Shown piece by piece: positions 7,226-16,400 of a stretch of DNA of 20,178 nt. Position numbers and translations under genes: made by a program. This stretch comes from Adhaeribacter sp. (GTDB taxonomy: Bacteria > Bacteroidota > Bacteroidia > Cytophagales > Hymenobacteraceae): assembly GCA_028288395.1 (NCBI GenBank), contig JAQBNV010000544.1:1-20178 (forward strand), in the 5' to 3' direction. Position 1 is the first letter of the stretch. Each line of letters starts with the position of its first letter. The notes beneath the pieces are model-generated. The model was not told the DNA's origin. It ran no database searches and was given only the letters and a program-made list of their open reading frames with translations.

Positions 7226-9967
7226 CTAATCCCGTTTATTGTTTTCAAAATCTTTCTGGCTGGTACCCACGCCAAAGTAGCGGATATTGTAGGTAAAGGT
7301 TAGCATAAAATATTGCTGCAACACATTGGTTTGGACGTCCTCGACATACGCATCGGATATATTGCGCCAGATGCTGATGTTTTGTTTTAGCAGGTCGTAG
7401 GCATTCAGGGTTACTTCACCCCGCTGGTTGCGGAATATTTTTTTACCGATGCTCATGTTCCAAAGCAGGAAATTATTGCTCAGATCCGAAAGGCCGGCGT
7501 AGGTCTGGTAGTGCAGATCGGTGCGGTAAACAAAACCTTTCCAAAATATCCAGTTATACCGCAGGCGGGTAGTTTGGCTGAAGTAGTTGTTATTAAGGGC
7601 CGGTCGCAGCGTGTTTTTTACAATATTGTAGTTAGATCGGGTAGAAACCGTAAAGTCAATTTTTTCGGAAATATTGCTACTCACCGATACACCTAACCGG
7701 AAATTACTCGAATTAGCCACGTTTATCTCGTTGTTGATTAAGCCGGGCCGGCTGGTATGACCCAGGCCGCCGTTCAGGTTTACGTTAGAAGATATAAAAC
7801 TTACCGGCTGCCCATAGCTAATATAGGAACGTACATCCCAGTAACCATTCAGGTTTATCGGCCTTATAATCTGGGCCCCACGCCCCACAGTTACTTTTTC
7901 GTTTAGTACGATGGGATCCTGGGCAATTAGGGTGCTATTGGTAATATAATTTTTAATAGCGGTTCCCCACACCGAAGCATACAACGTGCGGTTGGTACCC
8001 GGGTTGTGAGAGCGGTATTGTAACCGGCTCCAGTTCTGGTAAGATTGATTAAGATTGGGATTTCCCATTCTTACCTGAAGCGGGTTTGAATAGTCGATTA
8101 CATCCTGTAACTGCCCCACCGCCGGCGCACTGGTAGAAGCGCGGTAGTTAAATTCCAGGTTGCTGGACGGCGAAAACTTATATTCGAGGCGGGCCGAAGG
8201 CAGGATGCTGTGAAAACTACGGTTTAAATCAGCTGCTATTGGAAACTCCTGCTCATTTTTGAGCGTGGCCTGCTGATAAGAGGCATCTAACTGCAGCTTT
8301 AATTTTTCGGTGTTGTAGCGGTAACCTGCTTCAGCTTCCTGGGTAATGTAGTTGTTCGAAAATGTGTTGCTCAACGGAATATTCAGGTCCCGGTAATCAT
8401 CGTCTTCTTTGGTGTAATCGTAAGTGCGTTTATCTGAATCGTTTACCCGGTTGCCAATTTCGTATTCGAGCTCTAACTGGCTGTTTTTACCCAGCGGCTC
8501 GGTATATGAAACTTCGCCTTCCCAGTCAAATCCTTTCCGGTTCAGGTTGGTATACTGGTTCAGGTATTGGGTGCTGTCGGCATTGCGGCTGTAAAATATA
8601 TTTTCGGCTAACCGGTAATTGTCGCCATTATCCAGGTGGTAGCCCGAACGCAGGTTAAATGTAATGCTCCGGCCTGGTTTGAGGAAACGATGGCTGTATA
8701 ATAAATTGTTGCTATAGTCGGAGCCCAGGTTGTCGCCGGTCGCATTGTTCGTGGATTGATTTAGCGGATTAAAGTCGTTTACAGTACGGCCCAGGAAGTA
8801 AGAGTTGGCGTTATAGTTCTGAACCGAAATGCTGGGCCGAAAGCGAATCCGGTTCCGGTCGTTTATATTATAATCAATGCGCATCCGGAAATTATGGTTT
8901 GCATCGGTGTTCGTAGACCGGTTTTCTTCGGTGTATACCTGGCCGGAATCGGTGGGTAGTACAAAGTCCCGGAACTTAAGCTGGGTGGTATTATTCCGGC
9001 GGTTGTTATAAAAATAGCTGCCCGAAACTTCTAATTTCTTACCCCAGTTTTCGCTATAATTCAAACCAAAGGCATTGCTGGTTATCAGGCCATTCTGGGG
9101 CTGTTGGTCGCCCCCGTTATTCGGATCGGCCGAGAAACTTAAGGTATTAATATTATTGCTGAGACCAGTTACCGTAATGCGGCGTTCGTCGCTGAAAAAA
9201 TTTACACTGGCACCCAACTGGTAACGGTTGTCGGTTCCGTAGCCCACCGAAGTCCGGCCAAAACGGCCTACTTTCCGGTTTGGTTTCGTAACAATATTTA
9301 TGGTTTTTATTCTTTCACCATCATCAAAACCACTTAATTCGGCCTTATCGCTTTTTTTATCAAATACCTGAATATTGGCAATTACACTGGCTGGCAAATT
9401 CTGCAAAGCCGCGTTCACATCCGTCCCAAAAAACGGTTTTCCATCGATCAGAATTTGCTGCACGTTTTCACCCTGGGCCTGGATAGTGCCGTCCTGCATG
9501 GTAATGCCGGGCATTTTCTGCACCAAATCCTGGGCGCTGGCATCCGGAGCGGTTTTAAAAGCTTCGGCATTAAACTGAGTGGTATCGCCTTTTAGTTCGC
9601 CGGGGGGTATTTTGCCAATAATCTGTACTTCGCCCAGCGCTGTGGACTCTTCGATTAAAGCCAGAACACCTACATTTACCGCCGCGCTTTCCACTTCAAT
9701 AGGTTTCCGAAACGTACTGAAACCCAAATATTGCACTTTGAGAGTATACTTGCCGGGGGCCACTTTCTCAATTCTGAATTTACCTTCTACATCGGTGGTG
9801 CTGCCGGTAATGGTAATATCATCGATCCGGTTAGTTAATACTACAGTAGCGCCAATCAGGGGATTTTTATCACCAGCTCCTTGTACCGAGCCGTATACAT
9901 CAAAGCCTTGCGCATAAGCTCCCCCAATCTGCAGGGTAAAGAAAAGAAATAGTATAAGGTTTTTCAT
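7226..9967 (-). CDS. TonB-receptor-like outer-membrane beta-barrel protein (913 aa)
   Basis: The signal peptide ends AYAQ (cleavage near residue 19-20). A carboxypeptidase-regulatory-like domain covers about 22-110, with the typical DVEGKFRIEKVAPGKYTLKV pattern. The plug follows at about 115-235: a KGDTTQF strand, DLVQKMPGITMQDGTIQAQG, then QQILIDGKPFFGTD and ALQNLPASVIANIQVFDKKS. These are hallmarks of the large Bacteroidota TonB-dependent receptor family with an OMP_b-brl_3 barrel. The remaining about 670 residues are aromatic- and Asn-rich beta-strands. The substrate cannot be told from sequence, and no SusD-type lipoprotein is nearby. The gene begins 111 bp after the sensor kinase stop codon and has its own promoter with the tandem operator (10042-10077), so it is likely both a readthrough and a regulated target of the adjacent two-component system. 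Confidence 0.9.
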   Translation of the reverse strand: MKNLILFLFFTLQIGGAYAQGFDVYGSVQGAGDKNPLIGATVVLTNRIDDITITGSTTDVEGKFRIEKVAPGKYTLKVQYLGFSTFRKPIEVESAAVNVGVLALIEESTALGEVQIIGKIPPGELKGDTTQFNAEAFKTAPDASAQDLVQKMPGITMQDGTIQAQGENVQQILIDGKPFFGTDVNAALQNLPASVIANIQVFDKKSDKAELSGFDDGERIKTINIVTKPNRKVGRFGRTSVGYGTDNRYQLGASVNFFSDERRITVTGLSNNINTLSFSADPNNGGDQQPQNGLITSNAFGLNYSENWGKKLEVSGSYFYNNRRNNTTQLKFRDFVLPTDSGQVYTEENRSTNTDANHNFRMRIDYNINDRNRIRFRPSISVQNYNANSYFLGRTVNDFNPLNQSTNNATGDNLGSDYSNNLLYSHRFLKPGRSITFNLRSGYHLDNGDNYRLAENIFYSRNADSTQYLNQYTNLNRKGFDWEGEVSYTEPLGKNSQLELEYEIGNRVNDSDKRTYDYTKEDDDYRDLNIPLSNTFSNNYITQEAEAGYRYNTEKLKLQLDASYQQATLKNEQEFPIAADLNRSFHSILPSARLEYKFSPSSNLEFNYRASTSAPAVGQLQDVIDYSNPLQVRMGNPNLNQSYQNWSRLQYRSHNPGTNRTLYASVWGTAIKNYITNSTLIAQDPIVLNEKVTVGRGAQIIRPINLNGYWDVRSYISYGQPVSFISSNVNLNGGLGHTSRPGLINNEINVANSSNFRLGVSVSSNISEKIDFTVSTRSNYNIVKNTLRPALNNNYFSQTTRLRYNWIFWKGFVYRTDLHYQTYAGLSDLSNNFLLWNMSIGKKIFRNQRGEVTLNAYDLLKQNISIWRNISDAYVEDVQTNVLQQYFMLTFTYNIRYFGVGTSQKDFENNKRD

Positions 9968-10041
9968 TAGGATGGCTTTCGAATATTAATCAATATCAAA
10001 ACTACGGCTTCTGAGACACCATAGTTTAAATCAAAACAGCC

Positions 10042-10077
10042 GAAATATACTGCTCAAATCTGTTTTGAATCTGAAGT
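10042..10077 (-). promoter_or_regulatory. Promoter with tandem 11-bp operator for the 913-aa barrel gene
   Basis: Minus strand: ACTTCAGATTC (10077-10067) directly followed by AAAACAGATTT (10066-10056), 6 bp, then TATATTTC (10049-10042), one mismatch from TAnnTTTG. CAGATT recurs exactly 11 bp apart, the usual period of OmpR/PhoB-family direct repeats. The distal half-site begins one base past the kinase stop codon. The operator occupies the -33 region, where no TTTG is found. Confidence 0.7.
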
Positions 10078-10078
10078 G

Positions 10079-11341
10079 TCAGAAGGTTAGCTGGAAAAAG
10101 TGGCGGTCGTTTTGGTAGTGGTGGGTTATTTCAAGGCCGTTTATGTCGCAGATTTTTTTTACAATAGCCAACCCCAAACCCAGGGAATTAGGCTTGTCGG
10201 CGTTTTTGCGAAAACGATCAAAGATTTGGTGCGAATCGAAAGTAAGAGGTGAGCCGGTGTTGGCAATGGTTAACTGGTGCGGCAATACTTGTATACTGAT
10301 TTCCCCGCTTTTATAGTTGTGCGTTAAAGCGTTTTTAAACAGGTTGCTGAGCAATACATCGAGTAAATAACCATCAATAAAAAGAGTGGCTTCTTTGTCT
10401 AAATCCGTAATAATTTTTACATTTTTCAGTTCGGCCAGTTCTTTAAAATTAAATAAAATATTCTCTACAAAAGCCTTCAGCTGAATATGCTCTTTGTTTT
10501 TAAACTCCTGGTTGTTGATGCGGCTCATGAGGGCCAGCGTTTTGCTCAGTTTGGAGAGGCGCGTGGTGGATTGGTAAATGGCGTTCAGGGCCTGGTATTC
10601 CTGCTCCGGAATATTGCCCGATTTGAGCAGCATTTCGAGTTTGGCCCGCATTACCGCCAGTGGGGTTTGCACCTCGTGCGAAATATTATCGGTAAACTCT
10701 TTAATGTTGCGGTAATCGTACTCGATGCGGGTTACCATTTGGTCGATTAGGCCGTTTAGCTCTTCGAACTCCTGGGTACTGGTGGGCTGTAAGGCAATGG
10801 GCTGATTTTTATTTACCGAGTAGTGCCGGATTTGCTCGAGCGTGTGCCGGAACGGAAGCCACAAAAAGTGCGAAGACAAATAATTTAACAGCAGCAAGAC
10901 CACCAGCAAAGCCAGAAACAGGTAAACCGCCGCCTGAATAATAAATTTTTGCAGCAGCACGTAATCCTGCATGGCAATAAATATCGAAATGCGGTATACT
11001 TTGCCCCGGATGGCCCGGTCGAAGGTGCGCACCCGGTAAAGCTCGGTTTGACCCGACATGTCATTAAACAGGTATACCTCCCGGTCGAAGCCGGCAATAA
11101 CGGGGGCTTTAACCTTGGGCAGGCGCTCTATTTTGAGTGAATTGTAGGAATTTATAAGTGCCAGATCCGGAACCGGCTCCGACAGCAGGGTTAATACGCG
11201 GTGCTCGCGGTATCGGAAATTCTGCCGGATTTGCTCCTGCATAAAATTACTGGCGGTAGCATACAGCATATAACCGGTACCCGAAATAACCAAAGCAATA
11301 ATAAGCAGGTAAAGCAGGGTCGTTTTGGTTATCAGCTTCAT
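10079..11341 (-). CDS. Membrane sensor histidine kinase (420 aa)
   Basis: The protein autophosphorylates on His and passes the phosphate to the adjacent regulator. TM1 is at about 8-28, a periplasmic sensor region of roughly 105 residues at 29-135, and TM2 at about 136-156. The H-box reads ISHEVQTPL, with H222. The N-box includes LSNLFKNALTH (N333, N337), the F-box IFDRF (373-377) and the G2 box LGLGLAIV (387-394). The G1 position reads NTGSP instead of the textbook DxGxG, a form common in Bacteroidota kinases of this type. A HAMP domain is not obvious; residues 157-205 form a linker. The ATG immediately follows the regulator's stop codon with no gap, so the two are cotranscribed and probably translationally coupled. 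The signal sensed is unknown. Confidence 0.93.
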   Translation of the reverse strand: MKLITKTTLLYLLIIALVISGTGYMLYATASNFMQEQIRQNFRYREHRVLTLLSEPVPDLALINSYNSLKIERLPKVKAPVIAGFDREVYLFNDMSGQTELYRVRTFDRAIRGKVYRISIFIAMQDYVLLQKFIIQAAVYLFLALLVVLLLLNYLSSHFLWLPFRHTLEQIRHYSVNKNQPIALQPTSTQEFEELNGLIDQMVTRIEYDYRNIKEFTDNISHEVQTPLAVMRAKLEMLLKSGNIPEQEYQALNAIYQSTTRLSKLSKTLALMSRINNQEFKNKEHIQLKAFVENILFNFKELAELKNVKIITDLDKEATLFIDGYLLDVLLSNLFKNALTHNYKSGEISIQVLPHQLTIANTGSPLTFDSHQIFDRFRKNADKPNSLGLGLAIVKKICDINGLEITHHYQNDRHFFQLTF

Positions 11342-12019
11342 TTAGGCCGAAATAAATTTGTAGCCCATGCCGTAAACCGATTTAATATTATTGCGGCTGC
11401 CTTTGGTTAATACTTTTTTGCGGAGGTTTTTAATGTGGGTATAAATAAAATCGAAAGAATCGGCCATGTCAATATTATCGCCCCAGAGGTGTTCGGCAAT
11501 AGATTCTTTGTTCAGGATGCGGTTGCGGTTGCTGATAAAATAAAGCAGCAGTTCGTATTCTTTGCGGGTTAAAGTGGCTTCTTCGTCGTTTACAAAAACC
11601 TGGTTGGTGGTGGTATTTACCCGGATGTCGTCGAGGATAATTTCGTTGCTGCCGTTAAAGCGTTTGCGCCGCATCAGCGATTGCACACGGGCATTTAGTT
11701 CGGCCAAATGAAACGGTTTGGTCAGGTAATCGTCGGCGCCCAGGTGCAGACCTTCGAGTTTATCGTCGAGGGCATTTTTAGCCGAAACAATGAGTACGCC
11801 GGCGGCAGAATAATTTTGTTTTAACCGTTTGAGTAAATCCAGGCCGCTGCCATCGGGCAGGGTAATGTCCAGCACAATAATATCGTACTCGTAAATGGCT
11901 ATTTTTTCGTCGGCTGTTCTATAATCGGGCGCTGCCTCGCAAATGTAACCTTCCTGCCGCAGGTATTTTACCACGGTTTCCGACAGGTCAGCATTATCCT
12001 CCACCAATAATATTTTCAT
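11342..12019 (-). CDS. OmpR/PhoB-family response regulator (225 aa)
   Basis: The receiver domain spans residues 1-115: acidic residues E7 and D8, phosphoacceptor D51 in the VLDITLPDGSG motif, S79 at the Thr/Ser switch position and K101 in the LTKPF motif. The winged-helix DNA-binding domain is at about 126-225, with LTRKEYELLLYFI and the C-terminal YGMGYKF. The frame is open upstream to an ATG at 12133, but I chose the ATG at 12019. It begins MKILLVEDN, the normal receiver N-terminus, and a promoter with a tandem operator lies between the two ATGs. The gene abuts the kinase gene. The tandem 11-bp operator in front of it suggests autoregulation, and the same operator precedes both barrel genes, which makes them the likely regulon. 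Confidence 0.95.
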   Translation of the reverse strand: MKILLVEDNADLSETVVKYLRQEGYICEAAPDYRTADEKIAIYEYDIIVLDITLPDGSGLDLLKRLKQNYSAAGVLIVSAKNALDDKLEGLHLGADDYLTKPFHLAELNARVQSLMRRKRFNGSNEIILDDIRVNTTTNQVFVNDEEATLTRKEYELLLYFISNRNRILNKESIAEHLWGDNIDMADSFDFIYTHIKNLRKKVLTKGSRNNIKSVYGMGYKFISA

Positions 12020-12036
12020 GCTTTTAAAGTAAAGTC

Positions 12037-12072
12037 CAAATATACGCCCGGAATCTGAAGTAATACTGAAGT
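12037..12072 (-). promoter_or_regulatory. Promoter with tandem 11-bp operator for the regulator-kinase operon
   Basis: Minus strand: ACTTCAGTATT (12072-12062) directly followed by ACTTCAGATTC (12061-12051), 6 bp, then TATATTTG (12044-12037), a perfect TAnnTTTG -7 box. The 11-bp period is typical of OmpR/PhoB-family regulators, and the site overlaps the -33 region. The leader to the ATG at 12019 would be only about 10 nt. Confidence 0.75.
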
Positions 12073-12454
12073 GCAAATATTGGGGAGTAGGGGCAACTGG
12101 CAGTAAACCATTCCCAGACCCCAATGCAGTCAAGTTAAGGTTTTTGCAGCTTCTTTATGATTTATAGATGCTGTTTATCATCCCCTTACCCCCCTTCGAA
12201 AAGGGGGACTTTTCCTGAATATTTTCTTAAGTTGATGGCTTTGCCCCTAACCCCTCCCGGCAAGACTAGCTTTGAAAAAAGGAGGGAGCTGCGCCATAGC
12301 TATTTCGGCAGTTTCTCCAGAAAATTAAGTTGCTGTTTATTGCTTTTGAGCCGCACCAGAATGAAAGGTTGGATCTGGTTTTAGATTTTCCGTAGCGTGT
12401 TAACCGAAGGTTTACTATAAATCGAACAACAAAAAACGATTAACGAACAACGAA
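12073..12454. other. Intergenic stretch (382 bp) holding REP-like palindromes
   Basis: This stretch lies between the operator of the regulator gene and the end of the small gene at 12455, both on the minus strand. The only structure I can support is the pair of GC-rich palindromic elements at 12181-12290. The frame open at 12157-12384 runs through those repeats and looks non-coding. Confidence 0.5.
12181..12290. repeat. Two REP-like palindromic elements
   Basis: The first has arms CCCCCTT (12190-12196) and AAGGGGG (12201-12207) around a CGAA loop, preceded by CCCCTTA. The second begins CCCCTAACCCCTCCC (12244-12258) and closes with GGAGGG (12281-12286), pairing with CCCTCC (12252-12257). Both share a CCCCTWAC lead and a pyrimidine-rich left / purine-rich right design, which suggests two diverged copies of one dispersed intergenic repeat. 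The first is followed by ACTTTTCC and may also act as a terminator for either strand. Confidence 0.5.
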
Positions 12455-12649
12455 TCACCCCTGTACGTAATCCTGCAGGATGAGCATGGCTTCGGCATCG
12501 GAGGTGGCTTCCACCACTTCGTCCATTACAAATTGTATTTCGGCTTCCGACCAGTTTTCTTTTTCGGCCGCTTTTACAAACGCACCCAGGGCCACATAGC
12601 GGGTGGCCTCTACGGGCAAAATCATTTTAATTTTTTTCCGGATTCTCAT
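12455..12649 (-). CDS. Small acidic helical hypothetical protein (64 aa)
   Basis: The frame starts at ATG 12649 with a basic MRIRKKIK; a second possible start is M9 (12625), giving [10 protein letters not shown]. The rest is predicted helical and acidic ([20 protein letters not shown], then [17 protein letters not shown]). There is no signal peptide or membrane segment. It lies 27 bp downstream of the 153-residue gene on the same strand, so the two are likely cotranscribed. I do not recognise the family; composition and the operon position support a real gene. Confidence 0.6.
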   Translation of the reverse strand: MRIRKKIKMILPVEATRYVALGAFVKAAEKENWSEAEIQFVMDEVVEATSDAEAMLILQDYVQG

Positions 12650-12676
12650 GGCAAGGCTTACGAAGGGGCCAGGAAT

Positions 12677-13138
12677 TTAGAGCATCTTTAAAATTTTAGG
12701 TGCCTGGGGTTCCTGGGCGGTCTTCTGGTTTATTTCGGCAGTTACTTTCCGGTGCAAATAAGTAATATTCGCGCAGACTTCATACTCTTCTAAAGTAGAG
12801 AATATTAATTCGTAGAAGCGCAGGTTTACCGATAATATTTCCAGATCCGGTAACAGGGCAAAATGCAGCAGACGGGCAATGGCCTCGCGGGCAGGGGCTT
12901 CAGAAGCCGGGTAAGCCGAACGCGAAAATAGGCCGGAGCAGGCGCTGTCGAGGAAAGAGCAGAGGGTTTCCAGGTACTGAATATTATATTGCTGTTCGAT
13001 GCCATTTTCGAAAAACAGATGCAACAGCTTCATTTTGGCAAAGCTTAATTTATCTTCTTCCTGTTGGTAAAGGGGAATAATACTCTGGGTCAGATATTCC
13101 TGATCTTCGAGGAGTTTTCTGTAATCCTGGATAGTCAT
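12677..13138 (-). CDS. Helical hypothetical protein (153 aa)
   Basis: ATG at 13138, TAA at 12679-12677. The sequence begins MTIQDYRKLLEDQEYLTQSI and appears almost entirely alpha-helical, with many Leu, Glu and aromatic residues. The C-terminus (TAEINQKTAQEPQAPKILKM) looks like a flexible tail. No signal peptide, membrane segment or catalytic motif is visible. It is the first gene of a probable two-gene unit with the 64-residue protein 27 bp downstream and is divergent from the large helicase gene across 288 bp of AT-rich DNA. The family is unknown to me. A regulatory or partner role toward the helicase is possible only on grounds of position. Confidence 0.65.
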   Translation of the reverse strand: MTIQDYRKLLEDQEYLTQSIIPLYQQEEDKLSFAKMKLLHLFFENGIEQQYNIQYLETLCSFLDSACSGLFSRSAYPASEAPAREAIARLLHFALLPDLEILSVNLRFYELIFSTLEEYEVCANITYLHRKVTAEINQKTAQEPQAPKILKML

Positions 13139-13230
13139 AAAATAAAAGTAAACAGTAAAAAATATTACAGTAATTTAATAAAAATTCGGCTATACAACGG
13201 TGCCGGTATACTAAATATTCTAATAATTTT

Positions 13231-13263
13231 CTCTGTTTTTTAAATAAATGGTATTTAACAGAG
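13231..13263. other. Bulged AT-rich hairpin in the divergent promoter region
   Basis: CTCTGT (13231-13236) pairs with ACAGAG (13258-13263) and TAAATA (13241-13246) with TATTTA (13252-13257), with a 4-T bulge and a 5-nt loop: 12 bp in all. It sits midway between the divergent small-protein and helicase genes. Confidence 0.3.
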
Positions 13264-13289
13264 ATAATATTTAAAATTATTATAATGTA

Positions 13290-13328
13290 AACATCTGTTT
13301 GGTTTTGCTAGTATATTAACATCTGTTT
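13290..13328. repeat. Direct repeat AACATCTGTTT, two copies 28 bp apart
   Basis: Exact 11-bp copies occur at 13290-13300 and 13318-13328, about 100-137 bp before the helicase ATG. Each copy is itself a near-palindrome (AACA-TC-TGTT). No perfect -7 box could be fixed nearby. They are candidates for a regulator site controlling the helicase gene, the small-protein unit, or both. Confidence 0.35.
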
Positions 13329-13426
13329 TTAACGCCACGCCTGGCCCGGCCGGCTTCGGCCAAATAATGTTTTGGCTGTGCTGCCGTTAGCTATGGATTA
13401 AACCTGTTGAAAAATAACCCTGCTGC

Positions 13427-16400
13427 ATGTCTGTTTCTGAACATCCTATATCTGCTAAACTCGAAGCTGCCCGCCGCGAGCTCCTGGACCTGAGTTTGCG
13501 TAATCCGTTGCTTAACTACCGGCCCCTGAAGGCGCGGGGCGTAGAAGTGGTAAATGAAATTCCCGCTACTGTTTTCAGAATATTGGTGAAGGAAGGCAAA
13601 GCCATGTCTTTTCTGCCAATCAATGCCAAAACAGCCGTAACGCTGGGCGCGCCGGCCCTGGAGATCGAGCCGGAAGAAGAAGCTCCTACCCCGGAGCAAA
13701 GCGATAATAAACTTCAAACCAAAGAAACCCCGGCCAGGCTGGATGCCCGCCTGCTTGATACTTACCACTCGGCCCGCATGTTTGTAGAGGAGCAGGGCGT
13801 AAGCATTCTGTACCTGGCGTTGGGCACTTTAACGTGGTACGAAACCGAAACCAGCACCGACGGCCGGCCCGCCCCCCTGATCCTGGTACCCGTAGAACTG
13901 GAGCGCACTACGGCCCGGGAGCGGTTTCAGGTGCGTTATTCGGGTGGCGAAATTGGTTCTAACCTCTCGCTGATTGCCCGCATGAAAGCAGATTTCGATA
14001 TTATATTACCGGAGCTGCCCGAAACCGAGGAAATAAACGTGGGGCAATATTTTGATGAAGTCTGGCGACGGGTAGTAGGCCGTAAAGGTTGGGTAATTAA
14101 CTCAAAGGCTATTTCGCTGGGCTTTTTCTCGTTCGGTAAGTTTATGATGTACAACGACCTGGACGAAGCCAACTGGCCCGATACGGTTAAACCGCACCAG
14201 CACCGCATCCTCAAGGCCTTGCTCCTGGACCAGGGTTTTACCGAGCCGGCTTCGCATATTCCGGATGATGCCCACCTGGATGAATATTTAGCCCCGACTA
14301 CCAACCGGCAGGTAGTAGATGCCGATAGTTCCCAAACGCTGGCTATTCTGGATGTAAACCAAGGTCGAAACCTGGTTATACAGGGTCCGCCGGGCACCGG
14401 TAAATCCCAGACCATTACTAATTTAATTTCCGAGGCCCTGGGCCAGGGCAAAACTGTGTTGTTTGTCGCCGAAAAAATGGCTGCCCTGGAGGTGGTAAAA
14501 CGCCGGTTGGATAAAGTAGGCCTGGGCGTAGCCTGCCTGGAACTGCACAGCCATAAAACAAATAAAAAAGATTTACTGCAGGAGCTAAGCCGCACGCTGG
14601 AACTGGGTAAACCCAAAACCCAAACCCTGGAAAGTGACTTGAAACTGCTGGAGCAGGTGCGGAGCCGTTTAAATGACTACGCCGATGCCGTTAATACGCC
14701 GGTAGGAGTAAGTGAGTTAACCGTATATACCATTTTCGGACGGCTGATGCAGCTCCGGAAAAAATATACCGGGGTGGTGTTGCCCCGGCTGGTGCTGCCG
14801 GCTTTTTTAAACTGGACCTTCGATGAATTTAAAAGCCGCGAAGTACTGGTAGAAGAAACCCAGGCCCGCTTGCAGCAGATTGGGCAGCCTACTAACCTGT
14901 TGTTCTGGGGCAGCGGCAGAAGAACTTTAATGCCTTCGGAACAGAACCGGCTGGAACCGGCCCTGGAAGCTGCCCTTAGCGCTACCCAGGCCTTACGCGA
15001 AGCTGCCGGGCAGTTGGCGCAGGCCATTACGCTGCCCGCCCCCGAAACCATTCTGGAGGCCGAAACCCTGAGTAAAATTGCTTACCGCCTGCAGCAGAGG
15101 CCCCCGTACCAGGGCATTCATTTGCTTTCGGAGGTTTGGTTGCAGCAGTCCGGCGATTTGCATAAACTAATAGCCGCGGGCAAACAGCTAACGGCCACCC
15201 GGCAAAGACACGAAGGCGTGTTGCTACCAGAAGCCTGGGAGGCCGCCGATATATTGCCCATCCGCCAGGATTTATTAGCTTACGGTACCAAATGGTGGCG
15301 CTTCTTTTCGGGCGCTTACCGCCAGAGTAAAAAGAAATTAACCGGTTACACCCAGTCGGGCTTGCCCACCGATAATGCCGCCCAGCTAGACCTGGTAAAT
15401 GCCGTGCTGGAAGCCCAGCGTCAGCAGAAAATAATAACCCAATACGCCGATTTAGGCAAAACTGCTTTTGGTACCCAATGGCAGGCCGAAGACTCTAGCT
15501 GGGACCGCCTGGACGAGGTGAGCCGCTGGGCCACCGCTTTGCACCAGGCCGTAGAAAAAGCAGAATTGCCCGCAGCCGTTATTTCTTACCTGGTGCAGGA
15601 ACCAAGCCTGGGCACTCTTAAACCGCTGCAGCAGTCCCTGGAAAATGCCTTACGGGAACAATCGGCGCGGCGGCTCGAAATAACCCAATTGCTGCAACTA
15701 AACGACAGGCAGCGCTTTGGCGAGAACAACGATTTGCGTAACCCTACTTTCCGGGAGCAGGAAGCATTATTTCTTACCTGGCGCCGGCACCTCGATGAGC
15801 TGCACCAGGCCGTAGCCTGGAATAATTTAACCGATAGGTTGCAGGAGGCGGGACTGCAGGAAATAATTAACTTGGTCAATGCCTGGCCCGAGGCCGGGCA
15901 ATATTTAACCGTAACTTTTGCCCAAACCTGGCTCGAAGCCCTGCTGGAAAAAGCTTACGAAGAACGGCCGGCGCTGCTGCACTTTGAGCGGGCAAGCCAC
16001 GAAGAAGTGGTAGAGAAATTCAAGAACCTCGATAATTTAATGCTGGCTTATAACCAAACTCGCTTGGCTGCTTTACATTACTACCAGTTGCCCCTGCACG
16101 AAGCCGGCGGCCAGTTGGGTATTCTTCGGCGCGAATTTGAGAAAAAAGCCCGCCATTTGCCCATCCGGCAGCTCATGGCCAAAGCGGGTAAAGCCATCCA
16201 GACCATTAAGCCGGTTTTTATGATGGGACCGCTTTCTATTGCTAATTTCCTGCCCCCCGAAAGCCTTCATTTTGATTTGGTAATATTTGATGAGGCCAGT
16301 CAGGTTAAACCCGTAGATGCTCTGGGCGCTATTTTACGGGCCGGCCAGGTAGTGGTGGTGGGCGACAGCCGGCAAATGCCACCTACCAGTTTTTTCGATG

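Noticed and set aside
10995..11010. Degenerate ATP-binding G1 box (NTGSP) in the sensor kinase as a sign of a dead kinase
   Set aside because: This NTG form is common in Bacteroidota kinases of this type, and the H, N, F and G2 boxes are intact, so activity is expected.
12020..12133. Upstream extension of the response regulator to an ATG at 12133
   Set aside because: It would add 38 residues before a canonical receiver N-terminus and would run through the promoter and tandem operator at 12037-12072.
12157..12384. Plus-strand open frame of 75 codons
   Set aside because: It translates through the GC-rich palindromes at 12181-12290 and has low-complexity Pro/Ser content, so it is probably not coding.
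13936..14616. Minus-strand open frame of 226 codons inside the helicase gene
   Set aside because: It is opposite the Walker A region, is Ser/Arg-rich as expected of a complementary frame, and matches no known protein pattern.
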